From an uncultured Clostridia bacterium (GTDB lineage: Bacteria > Bacillota > Dehalobacteriia > UBA4068), in assembly GCA_944390945.1 (NCBI GenBank), contig CALXRV010000011.1, forward strand, positions 1-37,976: a stretch of DNA of 37,976 nt. Direction: 5' to 3'. A model generated the notes under the pieces. That model had not been told where the DNA came from, did not search any database, and was given only the letters and a program-made list of their open reading frames with translations. How positions within the stretch are numbered: position 1 is the stretch's first letter; each line of letters opens with the position of its first letter. The position numbers and the translations under genes were made by a program. Below, one piece after another: positions 1 through 8,185 of the stretch.

Positions 1-1032
1 GTCATCATTGCGCTTTCGATGATTTCTATCGTCTCCTACCAATACCGTGGCCTCGGCTTTATCCTCAATGCGACCACCGGACTTACTGTCGATGCTTCCA
101 CCATCATCTGCTGTGCAGTCGTGGTGCTGCTCGCATTTTCCGGCGGCCTGAAAACCGTCGCGACCACGGATGCGATGAGCGCTTTTCTGATGGTGCTCGG
201 CCTTGCCGTTTCTTTACCCATTTTGCTGAAAACCGTAGGTGGCGTAGACTGGATCGTCAGCACGGCGCAGGCTACCGACCCCAACCTGCTCACCTTCTCC
301 GGCGGGCAGACCCTGTTCGGCTGGCTGGGTGGCTATCTGCCCCTCTTCTTCCTCACCATTGGCGACCAGAATCACTTCCAGCGCATTGTGGCCGCTAAGG
401 ATCTGAAGACCGCGCGCACCGGCCTTTTCGGTTGCCTCGTCGCCTGCATCATCATCATGCCGGTCGTGGCTACCTTTGCCTTCATTGGCCGTCTCTATTT
501 CGGCGCCAATATCCAGGCTGGTCAGGCGCTGATCTCCACCGCCACCCTGATGCCGTTGATCTGGGGCGGTATCGTACTTGCCGCCGCTTCTGCCTTCACC
601 GTCACCACCGGCGACTCCTACCTGCTCTCCGGTGCTTCCAACTTCACGATCGATATCTATAAGACGAAAATCAACCCCAACGCCACGCCGAAGCAAGAGA
701 TGCGGACGACTCGGCTTTTCATTCTGATCGCTGGCGTGCTCGCTTACGTCATTCTGCAATTCTTCCCAAGCGTACTTGCAGTACAGTACTGGTCCTACAC
801 CATCTATGGCGCCGGCATCACGCCTGCCGTCTTCTGTGCGCTGGTCTGGCCAAAAGTGACCAAGGCTGGAGGTATCGCATCCATGCTGATCGGTACGGCG
901 CTTACCATTGTTTGGGAGGCGTTAGGTATGCCGTTTGGTATCCAGACCGTCATCATTGCTCTGCCGGTCTCCGCAATCGTCATCGTCGTGGTATCTCTGC
1001 TCACGCAGCCCAAACAGGCAGCTCAAGCTTGA
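1..1032 (+). CDS. Sodium:solute symporter family permease, C-terminal part (5' truncated by window)
   Basis: The reading frame is open from base 1, so the start lies outside the window; an internal ATG at 19 is not a credible start because it falls inside a membrane segment. About 343 residues are present. They are strongly hydrophobic with roughly eight membrane helices separated by short polar loops. The stretches GGYLPLFFLTIGDQNHFQRI and TTGDSYLLSGASNF match the conserved core of the SSS (solute:sodium symporter) family, where similar segments line the substrate and sodium sites. The likely role is Na+-coupled uptake of a small organic solute across the cytoplasmic membrane. The substrate cannot be read from the sequence. 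An amidohydrolase follows after 32 bases on the same strand, so the pair may import and hydrolyse one amide or cyclic substrate. Confidence 0.85.
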   Translation, partial: VIIALSMISIVSYQYRGLGFILNATTGLTVDASTIICCAVVVLLAFSGGLKTVATTDAMSAFLMVLGLAVSLPILLKTVGGVDWIVSTAQATDPNLLTFSGGQTLFGWLGGYLPLFFLTIGDQNHFQRIVAAKDLKTARTGLFGCLVACIIIMPVVATFAFIGRLYFGANIQAGQALISTATLMPLIWGGIVLAAASAFTVTTGDSYLLSGASNFTIDIYKTKINPNATPKQEMRTTRLFILIAGVLAYVILQFFPSVLAVQYWSYTIYGAGITPAVFCALVWPKVTKAGGIASMLIGTALTIVWEALGMPFGIQTVIIALPVSAIVIVVVSLLTQPKQAAQA

Positions 1033-1064
1033 GATAAATCATAAATGTACTTGGAGGGAACTAC

Positions 1065-2330
1065 ATGGCTTTTACCAAAATCGTTTGTGGCAAGTTATAT
1101 GACGGTTGCAAACAAGCTTTGCAGGAAAATATGGAGATTCTGATCGAAGGGCGTTACATTAAAGAAGTCGGGCATAACCTTGCCTGTCCGGAAAACACAG
1201 AGATTATCGATCTTTCACATTTGACGGTAACGCCCGGCCTGATCGATGCGCATGTGCACCCGCAGTATTTTAATTGGAAGGATGTCTATCGCGATACGAT
1301 CTATAATTCTGACGGCTATCGTGCGCTAGCCACCTATCATACGGCCGAATTGGCGCTCTATGGCGGATTCACCACCATTCGTTCTATCGGTTGGTTCCGT
1401 GAATCCTATGAGCTGGATGTCAAACGCGCTATCAATGAAGGCCATCTGCCTGGCGCGCGTTTGGTCGTTGCTCCGCATCTGCTGGGAAGCTCCGGCAGCC
1501 ATGGCGACATGACGCAGGTTGTGCGTAACAACCCGATTGTCTGCGACTTTTTGGAAAACATCTACTCTGGTACAGGAAACGGTCCGGATTTCTTTGTAGC
1601 TGCCGTACGCCGTGAGAAAAAATTAGGTGCGGACTTCATCAAGATCATGGCAACCGGTGGTTTTGCCACACCAAACGATGATCCGGATGACATTCAAATG
1701 AATGACGAAGAATTGAAAGCAGTAATCGATACTGCGCGCGAGCTGAAGCTGTCTGTGACGGCGCATGTTTATGGCCCGCGTCTGATGCAGAAGCTGATTG
1801 GCTTTGGCATCGCCGGCATGGAACATGGATCCATGATGGATGAAGAGACTGCGCGCATGTTCGAGGAAACCGGTACCTATCTTGTGCCTACCTTCTGCCC
1901 CTATCAGGACGCGATTGAGGGCGATGAAGAAAGCATGGCAAAAAAGACGCCGGAATTCAACCGCAAGCTGCATTTCTATCAGGAACGCCTTCGTAAAGGC
2001 CGTGAAATTATCCTTAATAGCAAGATCAAGCTTGGTTATGGTACGGATTTTGTCACCGTACACAACAACTATGAAAGCGGCTGGGAGTACAATGCCTGGC
2101 TGCGCAGCGGTGCAGATCCTTTCCGCGCCCTGCAGGCTGCGACCAAGAACAATGCGGAGATCTGCGAAGTAGATAAGTTCACCGGTACGATTGAACCCGG
2201 CAAGTATGCGGATATCTCCGGCTGGGGACGCGATCTGCTTAAAGACCCGGATGCGCTGCGCGATTGCGCTTTCGTCATGAAGGAAGGCATAGTCTATCCT
2301 GCAATGAGCATGATGAATGTGCAATATTAA
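1065..2330 (+). CDS. Metal-dependent amidohydrolase (imidazolonepropionase/prolidase-like)
   Basis: This is a 421-residue enzyme of the amidohydrolase superfamily, probably cytoplasmic, hydrolysing a C-N bond in an amide, lactam or dipeptide-like compound. The metal ligands are all visible: HVH at residues 63-65 after PGLIDA, a lysine near 193 in DFIKIMATGG (carbamylated bridging lysine in two-metal members), H234 in VTAHVYG, H254 in GMEHGSMM, and D328 in GYGTDF. Start: ATG with GGAGG eight bases upstream. It lies 32 bases after the symporter and is followed by a strong terminator, so the two genes form the end of one operon. Family members include imidazolonepropionase, Xaa-Pro/Xaa-Arg dipeptidases and atrazine-type hydrolases; the substrate cannot be chosen from sequence alone. 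Confidence 0.88.
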   Translation: MAFTKIVCGKLYDGCKQALQENMEILIEGRYIKEVGHNLACPENTEIIDLSHLTVTPGLIDAHVHPQYFNWKDVYRDTIYNSDGYRALATYHTAELALYGGFTTIRSIGWFRESYELDVKRAINEGHLPGARLVVAPHLLGSSGSHGDMTQVVRNNPIVCDFLENIYSGTGNGPDFFVAAVRREKKLGADFIKIMATGGFATPNDDPDDIQMNDEELKAVIDTARELKLSVTAHVYGPRLMQKLIGFGIAGMEHGSMMDEETARMFEETGTYLVPTFCPYQDAIEGDEESMAKKTPEFNRKLHFYQERLRKGREIILNSKIKLGYGTDFVTVHNNYESGWEYNAWLRSGADPFRALQAATKNNAEICEVDKFTGTIEPGKYADISGWGRDLLKDPDALRDCAFVMKEGIVYPAMSMMNVQY

Positions 2331-2352
2331 TCTATTGCAATCTTTCTTAGTA

Positions 2353-2380
2353 AACGGGGCCAAATTTTGGCCCCGTTTTT
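2353..2380 (+). terminator. Intrinsic terminator after the amidohydrolase gene
   Basis: A perfect inverted repeat with core GGGGCCAAA / TTTGGCCCC, flanked by AAC and GTT, is followed by five T residues. It lies 22 bases after the stop codon and ends the symporter-amidohydrolase operon. Confidence 0.93.
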
Positions 2381-2437
2381 CCTACCCCATGGCAAACATC
2401 ACAACTGCCGCTAAGCAGCTCAAGCGTCACGAAAAGA

Positions 2438-2466
2438 TTGCTGATCATATCTTCAGCTGCTATAAT
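2438..2466 (+). promoter_or_regulatory. Sigma-70/A promoter of the Crp/Fnr-type regulator gene
   Basis: TTGCTG (2438-2443) and TATAAT (2461-2466) are separated by 17 bases. The -10 box sits in the string AGCTGCTATAAT, which recurs exactly at the hydE promoter (3274-3285), so both promoters may share a control element. The rest of the 2381-2542 gap shows no gene. Confidence 0.65.
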
Positions 2467-2542
2467 ATAATAATGATAATACTATCGATCGCTGTATGCC
2501 ATTAAATATAGTTTAATAATGAAAAGAGGGATATCGGCGACT

Positions 2543-3211
2543 ATGCCATACGATTCGATCGTGCTCGGCAAAAGCATACTTTTTCAGGGATTGAGTCATT
2601 CGGAGCTGGAGCACGCATTCGCGTTCTTCCATGCGGAAGAAGCGCTCTACAAAAAAGGAGATTACCTGCTACGGCTGGGAGAACGAGTTAACCGCTTTGG
2701 CCTTGTTCTTCGCGGTACAGTTCAGGTATCAATGGATGATCTCAACGGCAACCGCATCATCATGGCAAATGTATCGCCCGGAGGAACATTTGGAGAATCA
2801 CATTGTTATTTGCAAACACAGGAAAGCCCGATCAACATCGTGGCGGGCAGCGATTGTCATATTCTTTGGCTTGCCACCAGCGGCCTGCAGCAACCGAATC
2901 ACGAAGATGCCATATTTCTACAGCGCTTTATCGCCATGCTGGCCAATCGCACGCTGGAAATGAATGACCGCATTCAAATCCTCTCGAAACGTACGCTGCG
3001 CAGCAAGCTGGTCACCTTTTTTTCTCTGCTGATCAAACGCTATGATGACGATTCTTTTGCTATCCCTTTTGATCGTAGTGCAATGGCCGATTATCTCGGT
3101 ACAGATCGAAGCGCGCTTTCACGCGAGCTTTCTCATATGCAGGCCGAAGGCCTGTTGCGTTTTAGACATAACCGCTTTGAAATTTTAAATGCGCATCATT
3201 GGCACGATTAA
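2543..3211 (+). CDS. Crp/Fnr family transcriptional regulator
   Basis: About 222 residues if translation starts at the ATG at 2543, which has GAGGG 12 bases upstream; an in-frame ATG at 2519 would add eight residues but lacks a binding site. The N-terminal half is a cyclic-nucleotide-binding-like beta barrel (FGLVLRGTVQVSM, then NVSPGGTFGESHC). A long dimerisation helix follows, then a C-terminal winged helix (MADYLGTDRSALSRELSHMQAEGLL) with the helix-turn-helix expected of the family. There is no N-terminal cysteine cluster, so this is not an oxygen-sensing Fe-S Fnr of the classical type; it could bind a small effector or sense redox otherwise. Its position directly before hydEGF suggests that it controls the hydrogenase maturation operon or hydrogenase itself. 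The effector is unknown. Confidence 0.88.
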   Translation: MPYDSIVLGKSILFQGLSHSELEHAFAFFHAEEALYKKGDYLLRLGERVNRFGLVLRGTVQVSMDDLNGNRIIMANVSPGGTFGESHCYLQTQESPINIVAGSDCHILWLATSGLQQPNHEDAIFLQRFIAMLANRTLEMNDRIQILSKRTLRSKLVTFFSLLIKRYDDDSFAIPFDRSAMADYLGTDRSALSRELSHMQAEGLLRFRHNRFEILNAHHWHD

Positions 3212-3240
3212 CAAGAATTTTTCTCAATATTTTTCTTTTT

Positions 3241-3270
3241 TGCGTTGCGAATGCAACGCATTTTTATTTT
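3241..3270 (+). terminator. Intrinsic terminator of the regulator gene; possibly also a Crp/Fnr operator
   Basis: A perfect 8-bp inverted repeat TGCGTTGC-GAAT-GCAACGCA (3241-3260) is followed by TTTTTATTTT. As RNA it is a good intrinsic terminator for the upstream regulator gene. As DNA it is a 20-bp palindrome whose centre (3250.5) is at about -41.5 relative to the start predicted from the hydE -10 box, the position used by class II Crp/Fnr activators. The double role is inference. Confidence 0.75.
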
Positions 3271-3279
3271 CTAAGCTGC

Positions 3280-3285
3280 TATAAT
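3280..3285 (+). promoter_or_regulatory. -10 box of the hydEGF promoter
   Basis: TATAAT preceded by AAGCTGC. No recognisable -35 hexamer lies 16-18 bases upstream (the bases there are CGCATT), which fits an activator-dependent promoter served by the palindrome at 3241-3260. Confidence 0.55.
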
Positions 3286-3323
3286 AAAGTCGAATCCTGA
3301 ATACAAAGGAGCCTGCGATACAG

Positions 3324-4376
3324 ATGATCCCCGATTGGCGCGAATTAATAAATAAACTGGAGCGGCACGGTCTGGATGCCGCTGAATTCGTTGCGCTTCT
3401 CGACTGGGCTCAGGATGCGGAAGCCTATACTGCCATTTTGGCACGCGCCGCAGATACTGCACGACAAATTTTTGGCAATCGCATCTATATTCGCGGTCTG
3501 ATCGAAATTTCCAGCTATTGCCGGAACGATTGCTTTTATTGCGGTCTACGCCGCAGCAATCCGCAGGCTTGCCGCTACCGCTTGAGCGAGGAACAGATCC
3601 TCGCCTGTTGTGAAGAAGGCTATCAGCTTGGCTTTCGTACGTTTGTCCTACAGGGTGGCGAAGATGCCTGGTTTGATGATACGCGCATCTGCCGCATTAT
3701 CTCCGCGATCAAGCAAAGCTGGCCCAGCTGCGCGGTCACCCTGTCGTTGGGAGAACGAAGCCGCGAAAGCTATCAGCGTCTTTATCAGGCAGGCGCAGAC
3801 CGCTATCTTTTACGGCATGAAACAGCAGATAGCCAACACTACAGACTGCTGCATCCGCCGTCGTTGACCCTTGCCAACCGAATGCGTTGCCTGTACGACT
3901 TGCGCGAGATCGGCTTCCAAACCGGAGCCGGCTTCATGGTTGGCTCTCCAGGCCAAAGCAAGCAAACATTGGCGGAAGACCTGCTTTTCCTCGCCAGATT
4001 TCGGCCACATATGGTCGGCATTGGCCCGTTTTTACCGGCATCGAATACGCCGTTTGCTGATCAACCGCCAGGGTCTGTACATCTTACGCTATTTTTACTG
4101 GCAGTGATCCGCCTATTGCTGCCCAAAGTGCTCCTGCCAGCGACAACTGCGCTGGGAAGCGCTGTTGCCGATGGTCGTGCGCAGGGCATACTGGCTGGCG
4201 CAAACGTGATCATGCCCAACCTCTCTCCACCAGAGGTGCGGCAAAAATATGCCATCTACGATAACAAGCTAACTAGTGGTGCTGAAGCTGCAGAAGGTCT
4301 ACGTGAGCTGAAACAGCAAATGCAGAAGATCGGCTATCAAATCGTGACTGACCGGGGTGACAGCCCGGATAAATAA
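3324..4376 (+). CDS. hydE: [FeFe]-hydrogenase H-cluster maturation radical SAM enzyme HydE
   Basis: A 350-residue cytoplasmic radical SAM enzyme. The cluster motif CRNDCFYC (C66, C70, C73) is preceded by RIYIRGLIEISSY, typical of HydE. Downstream are FVLQGGED and a TIM-barrel pattern with GAGFMVGSPGQ. In the established pathway HydE works after HydG, converting an Fe-CO-CN-cysteine synthon towards the di-iron subcluster that is loaded on HydF and inserted in the hydrogenase HydA. The length matches the family. AAAGGAG lies 12 bases before the ATG, a slightly long spacing. hydG begins 49 bases after the stop, and hydF follows, so the three form one operon. BioB and PylB are related folds, but the context settles the assignment. 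No HydA gene is in the window. Confidence 0.95.
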   Translation: MIPDWRELINKLERHGLDAAEFVALLDWAQDAEAYTAILARAADTARQIFGNRIYIRGLIEISSYCRNDCFYCGLRRSNPQACRYRLSEEQILACCEEGYQLGFRTFVLQGGEDAWFDDTRICRIISAIKQSWPSCAVTLSLGERSRESYQRLYQAGADRYLLRHETADSQHYRLLHPPSLTLANRMRCLYDLREIGFQTGAGFMVGSPGQSKQTLAEDLLFLARFRPHMVGIGPFLPASNTPFADQPPGSVHLTLFLLAVIRLLLPKVLLPATTALGSAVADGRAQGILAGANVIMPNLSPPEVRQKYAIYDNKLTSGAEAAEGLRELKQQMQKIGYQIVTDRGDSPDK

Positions 4377-4425
4377 TCCTGATAGAATTATCATGAAGCG
4401 GCTACCTGCCGAGAAAGGAAAAAAT

Positions 4426-5844
4426 ATGTATAATGCAAAATCCATGATCGCGGAAGAATTTATTGATGATGCGGAAATTCTGGAATCCTTGGCTTATGCG
4501 GAAGCGCATAAGAATGACCGCGCTTTGATCGAAAGTCTGCTGGAGAAAGCAGCGGAGCATAAAGGACTCTCGCATCGTGAGGCGGTTGTCCTGCTCGACT
4601 GCGAGCTGGAAGATCTGAATGAGCGGATGTATAAACTGGCTAAAGAGATCAAGCTGAAATTTTATGGCAAGCGCATCGTCATGTTTGCACCGCTCTATCT
4701 TTCCAATTATTGTATCAATGGCTGCACCTATTGTCCTTACCATGCCAAAAATAAACACATCAACCGCAAAAAATTGTCCCAGGAAGATATTATTCGAGAA
4801 GTGACCGCCTTGCAGGATATGGGGCATAAGCGCCTGGCTCTGGAGACCGGCGAGGATCCGCGTAACTGCCCGATTGAATATGTATTGGAAAGCATCCGAA
4901 CAATCTACAGCATCAAGCATAAAAACGGCGCTATCCGCCGCGTTAACGTCAATATTGCCGCCACAACGGTAGAGAATTACCGTAAGCTGAAAGAGGCGGG
5001 CATCGGCACCTATATCCTTTTCCAGGAGACGTATCATAAAAAGACCTATCAGGAACTGCACCCCACTGGCCCGAAAAGCAACTATGCCTACCACACTGAA
5101 GCAATGGATCGCGCGATGGAAGGCGGCATTGATGATGTCGGTCTGGGTGTACTGTTCGGTCTCAACCTCTACCGCTATGATTTCGTCGGCCTGCTGATGC
5201 ATGCCGAACACTTGGAAGCCGTACATGGCGTGGGTCCGCATACGATCAGCGTGCCACGCATCTGCCCGGCAGATGATATTGATACGAACGATTTTTCCAA
5301 CAGCATCAGCGATGACATCTTTGCCAAACTGGTTGCTGTCATTCGCATCGCAGTGCCCTATACCGGCATGATCATCTCCACCCGCGAATCCGTCGCAGTG
5401 CGTAAGCGCGTGCTTGAACTGGGTATTTCTCAGATCAGTGGTGGCTCCCGCACCAGCGTCGGCGGCTATGCAGAAGAAGAACCAGAAGAAGAGAATTCTG
5501 CACAGTTTGATATCAGCGACCGCCGCACCCTAGATCAGGTTGTGAATTGGCTGCTCACGCTGGGCTATATCCCAAGTTTCTGCACCGCCTGCTACCGGGA
5601 AGGGCGTACCGGTGATCGCTTTATGTCCCTGCTGAAATCCGGGCAGATCGTTAACTGCTGCCAGCCAAACGCCCTGATGACCCTGAAGGAATATCTGGAA
5701 GACTATGCCTCGCCGGATACCCGTGCCAAAGGTGAAGCGTTGATTCTGCAGGAAGCAGCGCAGATTCCTAACCCCAAGGTGCGGGAAACTGCATTACGCT
5801 ATCTGACCGATCTCGAGCATGGTATGCGCGATTTCCGCTTCTGA
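4426..5844 (+). CDS. hydG: [FeFe]-hydrogenase H-cluster maturation enzyme HydG (tyrosine lyase)
   Basis: The ATG at 4426 with AAAGGA six bases upstream gives 472 residues, the usual HydG length; the frame extends upstream to 4357 but that would overlap hydE and lacks a binding site. HydG is a radical SAM enzyme that cleaves tyrosine to p-cresol and dehydroglycine, yielding the CO and CN ligands for the hydrogenase H-cluster. The SAM cluster motif is CINGCTYC (C96, C100, C103). The second, C-terminal cluster that carries the dangler iron is seen as CTACYREGRTGDRFM followed by a CC pair in IVNCCQPNAL. Both sites look intact. Members of the ThiH family are similar, but the C-terminal cluster and the hydE/hydF neighbours identify HydG. 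Confidence 0.96.
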   Translation: MYNAKSMIAEEFIDDAEILESLAYAEAHKNDRALIESLLEKAAEHKGLSHREAVVLLDCELEDLNERMYKLAKEIKLKFYGKRIVMFAPLYLSNYCINGCTYCPYHAKNKHINRKKLSQEDIIREVTALQDMGHKRLALETGEDPRNCPIEYVLESIRTIYSIKHKNGAIRRVNVNIAATTVENYRKLKEAGIGTYILFQETYHKKTYQELHPTGPKSNYAYHTEAMDRAMEGGIDDVGLGVLFGLNLYRYDFVGLLMHAEHLEAVHGVGPHTISVPRICPADDIDTNDFSNSISDDIFAKLVAVIRIAVPYTGMIISTRESVAVRKRVLELGISQISGGSRTSVGGYAEEEPEEENSAQFDISDRRTLDQVVNWLLTLGYIPSFCTACYREGRTGDRFMSLLKSGQIVNCCQPNALMTLKEYLEDYASPDTRAKGEALILQEAAQIPNPKVRETALRYLTDLEHGMRDFRF

Positions 5845-5883
5845 TTTTGGATCGCGCCTTCAAAAACGTAAAGGAGAGCAGCT

Positions 5884-7083
5884 ATGTCGCTGAACGAAAC
5901 GCCGAGCGGAGAACGCGTGCATATCGCCTTTTTTGGCAAACGAAACGCCGGCAAATCTAGCCTAATCAATGCCATCGCAGGACAATCGCTGTCCATCGTC
6001 TCACCGGTCAAAGGCACGACAACCGATCCAGTCTACAAAGCGATGGAATTGCTGCCTGCCGGCCCAGTCATGCTGGTCGACACGCCCGGGCTTGATGATG
6101 AAGGGGAATTAGGCATGGCGCGTGTGGCCAAAGCACGGCAAATTCTGCAGAAAACCGATCTTGCCATACTTGTCATCGATGCGGCCATCGGCAAAAGTGC
6201 GGAAGACGAGGCTTTGCTCGATGATATCCGTAGCCGCGGGTTGCCTTGGCTGACCGTCTATAACAAAGCAGATCTTGCACCCATGACCAGTCTGGGCGAA
6301 AATGAGATTGCGGTCAGCGCGGAAAACGGACAAAATATTCCCGCGTTAAAGGAACGCATTGCTCAGCTGGCAAGTGGGGAAGTCAGCGATAAGCGGCTGG
6401 TTGCCGATCTTGTTTCGCCACTCGACCTTGTTGTGCTGGTTGTGCCAATCGATGCTGCCGCACCAAAAGGACGTCTGATTTTACCGCAACAGCAGACGAT
6501 TCGCGACCTGCTGGAAGCAGGTGCGATCACGACCGTCGTTCGCGACAGCGAACTGGCCAAGACGCTGGAATGTCTGCATGGACAAGTAAAGTTGGTAATC
6601 ACCGACAGTCAGGCTTTTCGCCAGGTTAGCGGTATTGTCCCGGATGAGGTCCTGCTCACCTCGTTTTCCATCCTTTTTGCGCGCTACAAGGGTGATCTGG
6701 CTGGTCTGGTACGCGGCGCAAAAGCGCTCGATCAGCTACGGCAAGGGGATAAAGTGCTGATTTCAGAAGGCTGCACCCATCACCGGCAATGCGGGGATAT
6801 CGGAACGGAAAAGTTGCCCCGTTGGTTGCGTCAACATGCTGGCTGCGAACCGCAGTTCGTTTTCAGCAGTGGCCGCGAATTTCCCGACCATCTTTCAGAT
6901 TTTAAGCTGATCATTCATTGTGGTGGTTGTATGCTCAATGAACGTGAGATGCAACGCAGACTGCGCCAGGCCGCAGCCGCAGGCGTGCCGATGACCAATT
7001 ACGGCATTTCGATTGCTTATATGCAGGGAATACTCGAGCGCAGCCTGCGCCCCTTCCCTGCTCTGCACGATCTGCTTTCCTAA
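5884..7083 (+). CDS. hydF: [FeFe]-hydrogenase H-cluster maturation GTPase HydF
   Basis: A 399-residue scaffold protein on which the di-iron subcluster is assembled and from which it passes to HydA. The N-terminal GTPase domain shows G1 GKRNAGKSS (18-26), a G2 threonine run GTTTDP, G3 DTPG (66-69) and G4 NKAD (127-130). The C-terminal cluster domain has the family signature CxH (C297, H299) and HCxxC (H345, C346, C349), which bind a 4Fe-4S cluster. Start: the ATG at 5884 has GGAGAG a few bases upstream, 39 bases after the hydG stop. It is the last gene of the hydEGF operon, with a strong terminator downstream. All key residues are present. Confidence 0.96.
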   Translation: MSLNETPSGERVHIAFFGKRNAGKSSLINAIAGQSLSIVSPVKGTTTDPVYKAMELLPAGPVMLVDTPGLDDEGELGMARVAKARQILQKTDLAILVIDAAIGKSAEDEALLDDIRSRGLPWLTVYNKADLAPMTSLGENEIAVSAENGQNIPALKERIAQLASGEVSDKRLVADLVSPLDLVVLVVPIDAAAPKGRLILPQQQTIRDLLEAGAITTVVRDSELAKTLECLHGQVKLVITDSQAFRQVSGIVPDEVLLTSFSILFARYKGDLAGLVRGAKALDQLRQGDKVLISEGCTHHRQCGDIGTEKLPRWLRQHAGCEPQFVFSSGREFPDHLSDFKLIIHCGGCMLNEREMQRRLRQAAAAGVPMTNYGISIAYMQGILERSLRPFPALHDLLS

Positions 7084-7119
7084 AGATTCACACCGCAAAA
7101 GTAAATTTTTTCTCTAAAC

Positions 7120-7157
7120 AACAAGCGGGGCGCGCATAAAAGCGCGCCCCGCTTGTT
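7120..7157. terminator. Bidirectional intrinsic terminator between convergent operons
   Basis: A perfect 16-bp inverted repeat (7120-7135 and 7142-7157, core AGCGGGGCGCGC) with a six-base loop. It lies between the end of hydF (plus) and the end of the large minus-strand operon, with A/T-rich flanks on both sides, so it can stop both transcripts. Confidence 0.92.
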
Positions 7158-7177
7158 ATTGGCAAAGACTATGCAAT

Positions 7178-8185
7178 TCAACCAAAATAAGCATTAAAAC
7201 GCTCCGTACTGAAACGAGCGATTTCCTCCGCCAGTGCATCATAGCGGCGCAGTAATTCATGCGCTTCATCCGTCAAAGAAGAATGGCCGCCGCCCATGCC
7301 GCCGCGGCTGCTGACTAACAGACTGTAGCCAAGCTGCGTTTCAGCAATACGAATCGATTTCCATCCCTTGCTGTAAGATATCCCCAATGCAGCGCAGGCG
7401 GTACTCAATGAATGCTTGGCATCTGTCTGCCGCAGCAGCTCTGCCACCATGCTCGTGAAGAATGGTTTGCCACGGCCAAGCTGTATCTCGGTTTGGCAGC
7501 TGACCGGAATCTGCAGCACGACCTGCTGCGCATAGCGGCAAAATGCACGAAAATCCTCCGCTTTATCTACATCCAGATAAAGCCCGGGGTCAGCAAGTTC
7601 CAGCAAATGCTTCTCGCCTGAGTAGCTTTCGATCGCACCACGCAAGCCCTGCTCGCCACGATAGGCAAGCAGCTGCTCGATTGCAGTCCGCCGCAGCAAC
7701 ACCGGGTGCCCGCGCCTACCTTTGCAGCAAGGCTGCAGGATATCGCATTCGGGATGCGCCGCCATATGTCCAGCCATCTGCTGCAGACTATCAACATTCA
7801 ATACCGGAATATCGGATGGCAGGAAAAAGATCAAATCATATTCATTTGGCACAGCACCCAACCCACAACGCGCAGAATAAAACATATCCGTCTGCCGGGC
7901 AGCGCTATTGCTGATATAAAGAATATTCTTTGCGCCAAGATGCCGTTTCAGGGCATCGAGTATTCTGCCCCCCACAACGACCAGCAGTTCTGCTCCGGCC
8001 AGCCGCAGGTTGTCCGTCGTGGATTTGATCACCGTAGACCCGGCGAGTACCGGCAACGGCCGCAAAGAAGTATGTCGCAAACCCATGCCTGCGGCCACGA
8101 TCACCGCTGCAATTCGCATCATCATATCATCACCATCATCAATTCTTTGCCGCCCCGGCACTGGCCGCGGGGGAATTGAACTCAT
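7178..8185 (-). CDS. NTP transferase (MobA/MocA-like) fused to a ModE-like winged-helix domain
   Basis: A two-domain protein of 335 residues. Residues ~21-225 resemble MobA/MocA nucleotidyltransferases: VIVAAGMG at the nucleotide site, FFLPSDIPVL carrying the metal-binding aspartate, and KGRRGHPVLL. Residues ~235-335 resemble the N-terminal DNA-binding domain of ModE/LysR proteins (ALGISYSKGWKSIRIAETQLGYSL, then a glycine run RGGMGGG and SSLTDEAHELLRRY). The usual GxSxRMGxxK loop is altered to GMGLRHTSLRPLP, so the lysine is replaced and activity may be changed. The ATG at 8185 overlaps the upstream stop codon (ATGA), suggesting coupling; starts at 8125-8119 (MMMRIAA) are also possible. Last gene of the operon. 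It could be a regulator that senses a cofactor or nucleotide, or an enzyme tethered to DNA. Confidence 0.8.
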   Translation of the reverse strand: MSSIPPRPVPGRQRIDDGDDMMMRIAAVIVAAGMGLRHTSLRPLPVLAGSTVIKSTTDNLRLAGAELLVVVGGRILDALKRHLGAKNILYISNSAARQTDMFYSARCGLGAVPNEYDLIFFLPSDIPVLNVDSLQQMAGHMAAHPECDILQPCCKGRRGHPVLLRRTAIEQLLAYRGEQGLRGAIESYSGEKHLLELADPGLYLDVDKAEDFRAFCRYAQQVVLQIPVSCQTEIQLGRGKPFFTSMVAELLRQTDAKHSLSTACAALGISYSKGWKSIRIAETQLGYSLLVSSRGGMGGGHSSLTDEAHELLRRYDALAEEIARFSTERFNAYFG

